Source: Bacteroidota bacterium (GTDB lineage: Bacteria > Bacteroidota > Ignavibacteria > UBA10030 > BY39). From it: DNA of 48,742 nucleotides. The position numbers were made by a program, and so were the translations under genes. Each line of letters starts with the position of its first letter. The stretch's first letter is position 1. This document shows, piece after piece, positions 10,727 through 18,550 of this stretch. The DNA lies in assembly GCA_030017895.1 (NCBI GenBank), contig JASEGV010000016.1, positions 1-48,742 on the forward strand. The letters are read 5' to 3'. A model generated the notes under the pieces. The model searched no databases and was not told the DNA's origin. It worked only from the letters and a program-made list of their open reading frames with translations.

Positions 10727-11566
10727 ATGGCTTGGTTTAGAAGATCGAAAGACAGTATTGATGCTGCAACGAAGAAAAAAGATGTCCCCGACGGTTTGTG
10801 GCTGAAATGCGAAAGTTGCAGCGAAATAATTCACCGCACTCTGCTTGAGCAACAGTTTTTTACCTGCCCTAAATGCAATCTACATTTTCGTATTGGAAGT
10901 AAAGAATATTTTTCAATCCTCCTCGATGAAAAAACATTCAAGGAGAGCGATGCAAAAATGCGGTCGAAAGACTTACTTGGTTTCGTGGATACAAAACCGT
11001 ATAAATCAAGAATTAAAGATATGATCGCCAAATCCGGTTTAAACGATGCTGTTCGTACCGGAATCGGCAAAATTAACGGAATCGAAGTTGGTATTGCGGT
11101 TATGGACTTTAGCTTTATCGGAGGGAGTATGGGTTCTGTCGTGGGCGAAAAAATCGCACGCATTACCGAGAAAGCACGCAAATCAAAAATCCCGTTAATC
11201 ATTGTTTCGGCAAGCGGCGGTGCACGGATGATGGAAGGGGCGTTCTCGTTAATGCAGCTTGCAAAAACGAATGCACGCCTCGCTCAACTTTCGGATGCCG
11301 GAATACCTTTCATATCGGTAATTACCGACCCAACCACCGGCGGCGTAACCGCTTCATTCTCGATGATGGGCGATATTAATATTGCTGAACCCGGTGCTCT
11401 AATCGGTTTTGCCGGTCCGCGTGTAATCAGGCAAACTATCGGTAGAGACTTGCCAGCAGGTTTTCAACGCTCCGAGTTCCAACTTGAACACGGTTTCGTT
11501 GACCTCGTTATCCATCGGAAAGATTTGAAGGATAACATCACAAAACTTTTACGGATGATGTATTAA
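10727..11566 (+). CDS. accD: Acetyl-CoA carboxylase carboxyltransferase subunit beta
   Basis: 279 residues with the N-terminal zinc ribbon Cys28/Cys31/Cys47/Cys50 (KCESC...CPKC), then the crotonase-like carboxyltransferase fold with VSASGGARMMEGAFSLMQ and TDPTTGGVTASFSM motifs. It transfers the carboxyl group from carboxybiotin to acetyl-CoA, the first step of fatty acid synthesis, together with AccA (not in the window). A ribosome binding site AAAGGAA lies 7 bases before the ATG. The stop codon overlaps the start of panC by one base (TAATG), suggesting translational coupling. Confidence 0.96.
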   Translation: MAWFRRSKDSIDAATKKKDVPDGLWLKCESCSEIIHRTLLEQQFFTCPKCNLHFRIGSKEYFSILLDEKTFKESDAKMRSKDLLGFVDTKPYKSRIKDMIAKSGLNDAVRTGIGKINGIEVGIAVMDFSFIGGSMGSVVGEKIARITEKARKSKIPLIIVSASGGARMMEGAFSLMQLAKTNARLAQLSDAGIPFISVITDPTTGGVTASFSMMGDINIAEPGALIGFAGPRVIRQTIGRDLPAGFQRSEFQLEHGFVDLVIHRKDLKDNITKLLRMMY

Positions 11567-12474
11567 TGCATATAATTACTTCAGTTTCAGAAATGCAGCA
11601 TTATTCGGATAAAACCCGGATAAACGGAAATAAAATAGCGGTCGTTCCTACGATGGGATATTTGCACGAAGGACATCTTTCCTTAATTCGTCTCGCTAAA
11701 CAACATTGCGATGTAGTGATTACAACAATTTTTGTCAATCCTGCCCAATTTTCTCCCGGAGAAGATTTTGAAAAATATCCGCGTGATTTGAACAGGGATA
11801 TTTCAATGTGCACATCGGCAGGATGCGATGTAGTATTTGCACCCGATGTTGCCGCAATGTACAATCATAATTTCCTTACTTTTGTTTCGGTCGATAATAT
11901 TACGAATAAACTTGAAGGCACATCCAGACCAACACACTTCAAAGGTGTAACCACTGTTGTTGCGAAACTATTCAACATCACTAAACCTCACGTCGCTGTA
12001 TTCGGACAGAAAGACGCACAGCAGGCAGCAGTAATAAAAATAATGGTGAAGGATTTGAATTTTGATATTCAGTTAATCGTCGGACAAACTATTCGTGAGG
12101 CAGATGGACTGGCGATGAGTTCAAGAAATATTTATCTGACAAATGGCGAAAGAAAGGATGCATCAGTTCTCTATAAATCTCTGAAACTTGCTGAAGAAGA
12201 AATTATTAACGGTGTAAATTCAGTTGAAATAATTAAAGCCAAAATGATAGATTTAATTTTATCGAAACCGAATTTCATAATTGATTACATTTCTTTCAAC
12301 GATGCCGATACTCTTGAAGAATTAGGCGCCATCGCCGAAACACCGGTTTTAGTTTCGTTAGCTGCCCGCATAGGTAAAGTTCGATTAATTGATAATTTAG
12401 TAACTGAAGTTACGCAAAAGAGTCATTCTGAACGAAGTGAAGAATCTGAAACCTCAAATTCAGGCTATTTTTAG
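11566..12474 (+). CDS. panC: Pantoate--beta-alanine ligase
   Basis: A 302-residue protein with VPTMGYLHEGHLSLIRLA (HIGH-type nucleotidyltransferase motif), FVNPAQFSPGEDFEKYPR, VFGQKDAQQA and MSSRNIYL, all diagnostic of PanC, which joins pantoate and beta-alanine with ATP for CoA synthesis. It overlaps accD by one base. The last 24 or so codons (after RLIDNL) do not resemble PanC: they are the translation of a palindromic repeat beginning at 12401 and read SHSERSEES, so the native stop has probably been lost and replaced. The catalytic region is unaffected, so function is probably retained. coaBC, acting later in the same pathway, is at 43136. Confidence 0.95.
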   Translation: MHIITSVSEMQHYSDKTRINGNKIAVVPTMGYLHEGHLSLIRLAKQHCDVVITTIFVNPAQFSPGEDFEKYPRDLNRDISMCTSAGCDVVFAPDVAAMYNHNFLTFVSVDNITNKLEGTSRPTHFKGVTTVVAKLFNITKPHVAVFGQKDAQQAAVIKIMVKDLNFDIQLIVGQTIREADGLAMSSRNIYLTNGERKDASVLYKSLKLAEEEIINGVNSVEIIKAKMIDLILSKPNFIIDYISFNDADTLEELGAIAETPVLVSLAARIGKVRLIDNLVTEVTQKSHSERSEESETSNSGYF

Positions 12475-12527
12475 ATGTTTCGCTTCGCTCAACATGACAA
12501 AAAGTCAATTCTGCGTAACTTCAGTTA
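12401..12527. repeat. 127-bp palindromic repeat element (REP/MITE-like) over the panC 3' end
   Basis: The 16-base arm TAACTGAAGTTACGCA at 12401-12416 recurs as its exact reverse complement at 12512-12527. Just inside, GTCATTCTGAACGAAGTGAA (from about 12422) is an imperfect inverted match of the stretch ending CGCTTCGCTCAACATGAC near 12498. The whole unit could fold into one long hairpin. The inner sequence, which translates as SHSERSEES, is a motif I recall as a dispersed repeat in many bacterial genomes. It begins inside panC and ends 11 bases before the next start codon. Confidence 0.85.
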
Positions 12528-12538
12528 GTAATTGAGAA

Positions 12539-13309
12539 ATGAGTAATAAAAAAAAATTAGCAGTAATAATAATGGCTGCCGGCAAAGGCACTCGTATGAA
12601 AAATCCTGATATTGCAAAAGTAATGTACGAAGTTGCCGGTCAACCTATGATTGCACATGTAGTCGATCTCAGTAATAAACTTCAACCGTCCCGAATTTTA
12701 GTTATTGTCGGCTGGCAGCGAAATTCTGTTGTCGATTATTTTATGGCTACAGAAAATAATATCGAGTTCGTTGACCAACTACAACAGTTAGGCACAGGTC
12801 ATGCAATAATGCAAACCGAAAGTTATCTCGCTAACTTCGAGGGCGACGTTCTAATTTTATCGGGAGATGTACCATTGCTAACGAAACAAACTCTTGATGG
12901 ACTTTTGAAGCATCACAACGAAAGCTTTGCATCTGCAACAATCGTTAGCGCTGAAATTTCAAATCCAACCGGCTACGGAAGAATTATTAGAAGCAAGGAT
13001 GGTTCGGTTATCAAAATTGTAGAACAAAAAGATGCAACAGCCAATGAATTGGCAGTGCAAGAAATTAATTCCGGAATTTATTTGTTTGATAAAGTGAAGC
13101 TATTTGATGCTTTGAAACATCTCAAGCCGACAAATGCGCAAGGCGAATATTATCTGACCGATGTTTTTGAAAATTTTTGGAAAAACGGCTGGAAAGTTTC
13201 GGCTTTAAAAACTCCCGATTCCATTGAAATTATGGGAATAAACGACTTAAATCAACTCGAAGAAGCACGAAAATTATTTGACTCGAGAAAAACTATTCAA
13301 CGAAGTTGA
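12539..13309 (+). CDS. GlmU-like UDP-sugar/nucleotide pyrophosphorylase, single domain
   Basis: 256 residues forming only the nucleotidyltransferase half of GlmU: the loop AAGKGTRMKNPDIAKVM near the N-terminus, QLGTGHAIMQTE for uridine recognition, LSGDVPLL with a metal-binding Asp, NPTGYGRI, VEQKDAT and the INSGIYLF plus GEYYLTDVFE segments. These point to N-acetylglucosamine-1-phosphate uridylyltransferase activity. The left-handed beta-helix acetyltransferase domain of E. coli GlmU is absent and no remnant follows, so the acetylation must be done by another protein or the substrate differs. The gene starts right after the palindromic element at panC, which may separate it from the upstream operon. 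Confidence 0.9.
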   Translation: MSNKKKLAVIIMAAGKGTRMKNPDIAKVMYEVAGQPMIAHVVDLSNKLQPSRILVIVGWQRNSVVDYFMATENNIEFVDQLQQLGTGHAIMQTESYLANFEGDVLILSGDVPLLTKQTLDGLLKHHNESFASATIVSAEISNPTGYGRIIRSKDGSVIKIVEQKDATANELAVQEINSGIYLFDKVKLFDALKHLKPTNAQGEYYLTDVFENFWKNGWKVSALKTPDSIEIMGINDLNQLEEARKLFDSRKTIQRS

Positions 13310-13361
13310 AATTATTAAGTAAATTCTTTATACTTATGTTAGAATTTTTAAGGAAACTGAT

Positions 13362-13853
13362 ATGAAAAAATCATTTTACATAATCGCCATACTATTGAGC
13401 GCTGTATTTGCATTCGATGCCAACGGTCAATACAAAAATCAACGTCCCGAACAAACGAGTGTAGTAAACTCTTTATACAGACCTGCACCAAGTATTTCGG
13501 GGATGCTTAGTTGGTTCAATGCTGAAAACTTTCAAATGAATCATAATTTTTCAATGCAATATATTTCAGGCAGCGGCTCCGGTTTATCATTAGCATCATA
13601 CACAAACAGTATGTTTTATCAAATCTCAAATTCGCTTGATACACGTTTGGACGTGAGTTTGATTGGCTCCCCTTTCGGGCAGTATAGCAAGCAGGATAAT
13701 TTCAACCGGGTTTTGATAAGCAGAGCCGAGCTGAATTACAGACCATCGGAAAACTTCCGCATTCAGCTTCAGTATCGTCAGCTTCCGATAAGTTACTACG
13801 GCTACTATATGCCGCATCACTGGTACACTCCGCCATTCAACTTCGAAGACTAA
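13362..13853 (+). CDS. Small secreted protein of unknown function
   Basis: 163 residues with a clear signal peptide (MKKSFYIIAILLSAVFAFDANGQ, likely cleaved after Gly or Gln near 23). The mature part alternates hydrophobic and polar residues (MFYQISNSLDTRLDVSLIGSPFG, IQLQYRQLPISYYG), suggesting a few beta strands, and ends in an aromatic, His-rich tail (YYGYYMPHHWYTPPFNFED). I do not recognise the family; the short length argues against a full outer-membrane barrel. An AAGGAAA ribosome binding site precedes the ATG. It lies 13 bases before the LytR_C gene and is probably co-transcribed with it. Confidence 0.75.
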   Translation: MKKSFYIIAILLSAVFAFDANGQYKNQRPEQTSVVNSLYRPAPSISGMLSWFNAENFQMNHNFSMQYISGSGSGLSLASYTNSMFYQISNSLDTRLDVSLIGSPFGQYSKQDNFNRVLISRAELNYRPSENFRIQLQYRQLPISYYGYYMPHHWYTPPFNFED

Positions 13854-13866
13854 TTATAGGATTTAT

Positions 13867-14337
13867 TTGAAATTAAAACCGAACGATAAAAAGAATCGGT
13901 CAAAGTTATTTCTGACCTGGACTCTAAACTTAACTATTTTTCTGCTTTTTATAATAGTCGCATATCTTTTCTATGCTTTTCTTTTTCAACAAATCCCAAC
14001 GACCGTAAACAACCAACCAACATTAATTGACACTTCGCGACAAATAATACAAGTCGAGATTTTAAACGGAAGTGGTGGTAAAGGGATCGCTGCCAAGTTT
14101 ACAAATTATCTGAGAACAAAAGGGATTGATGTTGTCGATACACGAAATTATAGAAGTTCGGACATCGAAGAAACTTTTGTTATCGATCGTATTGGCAATC
14201 TTCAAAATGCAGCTCAGGTTGCTAATGCTCTCGGAGTATCAGAAACAAAAATTATTCAACAAGTCAATACCGATTACTTCATTGCAGTTACTGTAGTAAT
14301 CGGAAAAGATTATCACAAATTAAAACCAATGATGTAA
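13867..14337 (+). CDS. Membrane-anchored LytR C-terminal domain protein
   Basis: 156 residues: a basic N-terminus, one transmembrane helix (about residues 17-38, LNLTIFLLFIIVAYLFYAFLF), then a LytR_C domain beginning IIQVEILNGSGGKGIAAKF and including QNAAQVANALGV. This domain occurs alone or attached to LytR-CpsA-Psr proteins and is thought to sit in the periplasm near the cell wall; its biochemical role is unknown. The start is TTG with AGG 6 bases upstream; there is no in-frame ATG before the membrane helix, so a non-ATG start is required. It precedes rsfS, a common neighbourhood for this domain in Bacteroidota-like genomes. Confidence 0.85.
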   Translation: MKLKPNDKKNRSKLFLTWTLNLTIFLLFIIVAYLFYAFLFQQIPTTVNNQPTLIDTSRQIIQVEILNGSGGKGIAAKFTNYLRTKGIDVVDTRNYRSSDIEETFVIDRIGNLQNAAQVANALGVSETKIIQQVNTDYFIAVTVVIGKDYHKLKPMM

Positions 14338-14349
14338 CAAGGAGAACAG

Positions 14350-14763
14350 TTGACACCAAAAATTTTAGCTAAAATAATTGCAAACCTTACTCTCACAAAA
14401 AAAGCTCACGGCGTAATTATCATGGACTTAAAAAAAATAACCGATATAACTGATTACTTCGTTTTATGTTCAGCCGATTCCGACACCCAAGTTAAAGCGA
14501 TAGCTGATGCCGTTATTGATGGTACAGACGAAATCGGCATGCCTGCCTGGAGAACTGAAGGGCTAACTCAACGACAATGGATAATTATCGATTTTATTGA
14601 TGTTGTGGTGCATGTTTTTTTAAACGAAGCCCGGCACTTTTATAATTTAGAAAAACTTTGGGGCGATGCAAAAATAGAAACAGTCGTAGATAAACCACCA
14701 GCACCGAAACCTAAAACTACTAAAACTACAAAGAAAAAAATTGAAAGAAAATCTAAAAAATAA
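14350..14763 (+). CDS. rsfS: Ribosomal silencing factor RsfS
   Basis: 137 residues with the family core: MDLKKITDITDYFVLCSADSDTQVKAIADAV, then GLTQRQWIIIDFIDVVVHVFLNEARHFYNLEKLWGDA. RsfS binds ribosomal protein L14 and blocks subunit joining when nutrients are scarce. The start is TTG behind a strong AAGGAG site (5-base spacing); the first ATG is about 24 codons inside the conserved fold and would truncate it. The Lys/Thr/Pro-rich tail (KPPAPKPKTTKTTKKKIERKSKK) is disordered and its codons overlap the start of argS by 23 bases. Confidence 0.93.
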   Translation: MTPKILAKIIANLTLTKKAHGVIIMDLKKITDITDYFVLCSADSDTQVKAIADAVIDGTDEIGMPAWRTEGLTQRQWIIIDFIDVVVHVFLNEARHFYNLEKLWGDAKIETVVDKPPAPKPKTTKTTKKKIERKSKK

Positions 14764-16387
14764 AATATTAGATGCGGTAAAATTTTTTATTCCGGATTTT
14801 AACGGCGACGCCGTTTCAAGTCGCCTCGTTATCGAAAAACCACGACTTGCCGAACACGGTGATTTAACAACGAATATCGCAATGATTTCAGCGAAACAAG
14901 TCCGAAAAAATCCCCGACAATTTGCACAAGAATTAATCGAAAAATTTGAGCTTGACCCATATTATTTTGCTAAAGTAGAAATTGCCGGTCCGGGATTTAT
15001 TAACTTCATGCTTACAAACAATTATTTTTATGAACGGCTTGGAACCATCGTCAAAGAAAAGTCAAATTTTGGGAAACTAAATGTTGGCGACCGGAAGAAA
15101 ACTCAAATCGAATTTGTAAGCGCCAACCCTACCGGTCCGCTCACTGTAGGACATGGCAGAGGCGCCGTCCTCGGTGATACGATCGCTAATCTGTTAGAAT
15201 GGAACGGCTACGATGTAACGCGTGAATATTACTTTAACAATGCAGGCAGACAGATGCGTCTCCTCGGCGATTCCGTCCGTTTAAGATATCTTGAGCTGAC
15301 AGGCGAAGATGTTGACTTCCCGGTAGATTATTATCAGGGTGAGTATATAAAAGATATTGCTCAACATCTCGTAGATGAATTTGGCGTTTCGTTAAAAGAA
15401 AATCAAGACGAAAATATTTTTAAACAACGTGCCGAAGATGAAATTTTTGATGATATTAAAAAAACCTTGAGACGTTTGAAAATTGAATTCGAGGTTTTCT
15501 TCAACGAGAAATCACTATATGACAACGGCAGTATCGATAGCATTGTAAATGAGTTTCGCCAAAAAGATTTAGCTTACGATAAAGACGGGGCTGTCTGGTT
15601 TAAAGCATCGCAATTAGGAGGCGACACCGATAAGGTAATAATTAAAAGCACGGGCGAACCTACTTACCGGCTCCCCGATATTGCATACCATCGGAATAAA
15701 TTTCAACGCGGCTTTGAACTGATTATAGATTTATTAGGCGCCGACCACGTTGCCACTTATCCCGATGTAGTCGCAGGTTTAAAAGCTCTCGGCTACGACG
15801 AGAGAAAAGTAAAAGTTTTGATACATCAATTCGTTACGATTGTTCAGAATGGTGAAATCGTGAAAATGTCCACCCGCAAAGCTAACTTCATCACACTCGA
15901 CGAATTGATTGACGAGGTAGGCGCCGACGTTGTGAGATACTTCTTCATTATGCGAAGTATGGACAGCCACTTAAACTTCGATTTGAAATTAGCAAAAACT
16001 CAATCGGATGAGAACCCGGTCTATTATCTTCAGTATGCACATGCACGAATCGCAAGCATAATCCGCTATGCCGAAAGCGAAGGAGTTGACGTTTCGGAAA
16101 AACCTGAATTTGATTTATTAACTCAACCCGAAGAAATAAATTTGATTAGGCAGCTTGAGCAATTTCCGGATTTTGTTGAATCCTGCGCTGCAAACTACGA
16201 TCCTCACCGACTTGCCGAATATCTGCACGAAACAGCCGGCTTCTTCCACAAATTTTATCATCAACATCGCGTTGTTACCGACGACAAGCAGATGACCGCA
16301 GCACGAATTGCACTTTGCCTTGCAACAAAAATTGTTCTGAAAAACTGTTTCGATATTTTAGGAATAACAGCTCCCGAAAAAATGTAA
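14741..16387 (+). CDS. argS: Arginyl-tRNA synthetase
   Basis: 548 residues with the HIGH-equivalent SANPTGPLTVGHGRGAVLGD, the KMSKS-equivalent KMSTRKANF, and the C-terminal anticodon-binding DALR domain (HARIASIIRYAE onward, with EYLHETAGFFHKFYHQHRV). It charges tRNA-Arg. The start is TTG inside the last codons of rsfS; the next methionine is about 47 codons later, beyond the conserved AEHGDLTTNIAM block, and no start codon was found further upstream in frame, so TTG is the only sensible choice. The overlap with rsfS suggests coupled translation. Confidence 0.95.
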   Translation: MKENLKNKILDAVKFFIPDFNGDAVSSRLVIEKPRLAEHGDLTTNIAMISAKQVRKNPRQFAQELIEKFELDPYYFAKVEIAGPGFINFMLTNNYFYERLGTIVKEKSNFGKLNVGDRKKTQIEFVSANPTGPLTVGHGRGAVLGDTIANLLEWNGYDVTREYYFNNAGRQMRLLGDSVRLRYLELTGEDVDFPVDYYQGEYIKDIAQHLVDEFGVSLKENQDENIFKQRAEDEIFDDIKKTLRRLKIEFEVFFNEKSLYDNGSIDSIVNEFRQKDLAYDKDGAVWFKASQLGGDTDKVIIKSTGEPTYRLPDIAYHRNKFQRGFELIIDLLGADHVATYPDVVAGLKALGYDERKVKVLIHQFVTIVQNGEIVKMSTRKANFITLDELIDEVGADVVRYFFIMRSMDSHLNFDLKLAKTQSDENPVYYLQYAHARIASIIRYAESEGVDVSEKPEFDLLTQPEEINLIRQLEQFPDFVESCAANYDPHRLAEYLHETAGFFHKFYHQHRVVTDDKQMTAARIALCLATKIVLKNCFDILGITAPEKM

Positions 16388-16396
16388 CATCCCTTT

Positions 16397-18217
16397 ATGA
16401 ATTTTTATCTTCATTTAATTCTAATTTTATTAGTTACAATTAATTCTTGCAGCAGTCCTCAATTGGCACAAGTTAAAATATCATTAAACGGTGAATGGCT
16501 TTTTTCAGCCGACTCACAGAAAATCGGAATTCAGCAAAAGTGGTTTGTACCTGAATTCGACCGCTCGGATTGGGAAAAAGTTCAAACGCCTGCCTTCTGG
16601 GAAGAATATCCATCGCTTGCAAATTACGACGGATGGGGCTGGTATGCAAAAAAATTCTTTCTCGAAAAAATATCCGAACCTGTAAGTTTACACTTAGCCG
16701 GTGTAGATGATGATGCGGTGGTTTGGATTAATGGTATCGAAATTGGCAGCCACACAGGTTATAGTGATCCCTTTGCGCTTGATTTGAAAAATGCGTTACT
16801 CGAAGGTGAGAATTTTATTGTTGTACAAGTTTTAGATTACGGTGGTGGCGGCGGAATTTATAAACCCATCACACTTATTGATACAAAGTATCTCGACGAG
16901 TTACTAAAGAGTGAATATTTTGGAAAACAGGCGGTGCAGAGCGCCGACTGGGTTAGAGATGCTGTAATTTATTCCGTGTATCTGCGTTCGTTCTCAAAGG
17001 AAGGAAATTTTGCGGGATTAGAAAAACGAATACCTGAATTAAAAGATTTGGGAGCTACAGTTTTATGGATGATGCCGATACATCCTGTCGGAATTACCAA
17101 ACGCAAAGGCAGGTTGGGCAGCCCTTACTCTATTCAAGATTATTATTCTGTCAATCCGGAATTTGGTAAGCTTGACGATTTTAAAAAACTTCTGAGAACC
17201 GTTCATGATAACAATATGAAGTTGATTATTGATTTGGTAGCTAATCATACTTCGTGGGACAGTAAACTCATAAAAGAACACCCTGAGTGGTTTAATAAAG
17301 ATAACAGAGGAAATATTATTGCGCCGAATAGCGACTGGAGCGATGTAGCAGACCTTGATTATTCAAAACCTGAGCTGCGTAAGTATATGATTAAAATGAT
17401 GAAGTGGTGGGTGGACGACGTAGGCATTGACGGTTTTCGCTGCGATGTATCGGAACTTGTTCCAACAGATTTTTGGGAAACAGCCCGCGATGAATTAAAC
17501 AAGATTAAACCGGTGATGATGCTCTCTGAAGGGTCAATACCTGAACATCACATGAAGGCATTCGATATAACATACTCATGGAATGTGTATGATGCGTTAG
17601 AACCGTTATTAAAAGGTAAAAGACCTGTTGAATTATTGGATCAGATTTTTCAGAACGAATTTTACCAATTCCCTACCGGCTCGTTGAGATTGCGATTCAA
17701 TACAAATCACGATAAAAATGCCTGGGACGCACCGACGATCGAGAAGTTCGGTTTGGAAGGTTTAAAATTATCGATTGTCTTGATTAATACGATTCCCGGT
17801 ATTCCGATGATTTACACAGGCGAAGAAGTAGCAAACGACAAACGGTTGGATTTATTCGATAAAGTTGATGTTGACTGGAATCGTTCGAACGAGATTGGTG
17901 AGTTATATAAAAAACTATTCAACCTGCGGCATACAAACCGAGCATTAACTTTAGGGAGTATAGTTCGTGTCTCGAATACGAACAAAAAATCGGTGTATGC
18001 TTTTTTCAGAATCTATGAAAACGAGATGGTTCTTGTTATACTTAATTTTTCTAATGCAAAGGCGGATGTAGAATTAACTATCTCGGAAACAGCATTCAAA
18101 TCAAAAGAAAAATTTAAAATGCAAGAGTTATTTACGGATGACCAAATAGAGATCAGTAAAACAGGGCATCGGATATTTTTAAACCCGTTTGATTACAAGG
18201 TTTTTGTGAAGAAATAA
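16397..18217 (+). CDS. GH13 alpha-amylase-family lipoprotein with N-terminal galactose-binding-like domain
   Basis: 606 residues. A lipoprotein signal ends at Cys18 (VTINSC). Residues about 25-165 resemble the beta-sandwich sugar-binding domain of GH2 enzymes (FDRSDWEKVQTPAFWEE, VSLHLAGVDDDAVVWINGIEIG). A GH13 barrel follows: IIDLVANH, nucleophile Asp350 (GFRCDVS), acid/base Glu378 (LSEGS) and Asp439 (NTNHDKN), so the catalytic triad is complete; a C-terminal beta domain ends the protein. It probably hydrolyses or rearranges alpha-glucans at the membrane surface. The start lies 10 bases after argS with no clear ribosome binding site. The exact substrate is not assigned. Confidence 0.88.
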   Translation: MNFYLHLILILLVTINSCSSPQLAQVKISLNGEWLFSADSQKIGIQQKWFVPEFDRSDWEKVQTPAFWEEYPSLANYDGWGWYAKKFFLEKISEPVSLHLAGVDDDAVVWINGIEIGSHTGYSDPFALDLKNALLEGENFIVVQVLDYGGGGGIYKPITLIDTKYLDELLKSEYFGKQAVQSADWVRDAVIYSVYLRSFSKEGNFAGLEKRIPELKDLGATVLWMMPIHPVGITKRKGRLGSPYSIQDYYSVNPEFGKLDDFKKLLRTVHDNNMKLIIDLVANHTSWDSKLIKEHPEWFNKDNRGNIIAPNSDWSDVADLDYSKPELRKYMIKMMKWWVDDVGIDGFRCDVSELVPTDFWETARDELNKIKPVMMLSEGSIPEHHMKAFDITYSWNVYDALEPLLKGKRPVELLDQIFQNEFYQFPTGSLRLRFNTNHDKNAWDAPTIEKFGLEGLKLSIVLINTIPGIPMIYTGEEVANDKRLDLFDKVDVDWNRSNEIGELYKKLFNLRHTNRALTLGSIVRVSNTNKKSVYAFFRIYENEMVLVILNFSNAKADVELTISETAFKSKEKFKMQELFTDDQIEISKTGHRIFLNPFDYKVFVKK

Positions 18218-18550
18218 CAACGAACCCCGACATGTTTAGATCGGGCCTTGCGTTTTCTTACTCGACCTCGGGAGTTGGTCGTGTAAGTGTATTTTTTAAG
18301 GAGTTATTATGAAACAGTCTGTTTCTAATACTACTAATATGATGCCGTTACATTCAAAAAGATTCATTCAATAAAAGTGCCTTTTCATATATCATTTCGC
18401 CCATTCTGACGATTTAATATCTCGTATAACTTTATTCACATACCTCTTGAGTAATTATTTTTAGAAATTTGTAGAATTTTCAGTTTTGTTTTGAAGACAA
18501 ATTTTCTTAAAATTCAAATAATCAGATTAATAATTTTTAAAGGTCTTATA
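18218..18550. other. Intergenic region with two small hairpins
   Basis: This 333-base gap contains CCCGA (18226-18230) facing TCGGG (18241-18245) and CGACC (18263-18267) facing GGTCG (18277-18281). Either could end transcription of the GH13 gene, but neither is followed by a convincing T-run. A short ORF with a strong ribosome binding site lies at 18309. I see no convincing promoter for the S9 peptidase, although it presumably lies in 18375-18540. Confidence 0.4.
18309..18374 (+). CDS. Possible 21-residue small protein or leader peptide
   Basis: An ATG preceded by TTTAAGGAGTTATT, a near-ideal ribosome binding site matching those of the secreted-protein genes on the other strand in this window. 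The ORF encodes a polar peptide beginning MKQSVSNTTNMM with a basic end (HSKRFIQ) and no signal peptide or membrane segment. It may be a genuine small protein, a leader for the downstream peptidase gene, or the surviving start of a deleted gene. I do not recognise it. Confidence 0.3.
   Translation: MKQSVSNTTNMMPLHSKRFIQ

Noticed and set aside
18491-18550. Upstream TTG start for the S9 peptidase
   Set aside because: It would place 20 residues before a complete signal peptide; the ATG at 18551 has a ribosome site.
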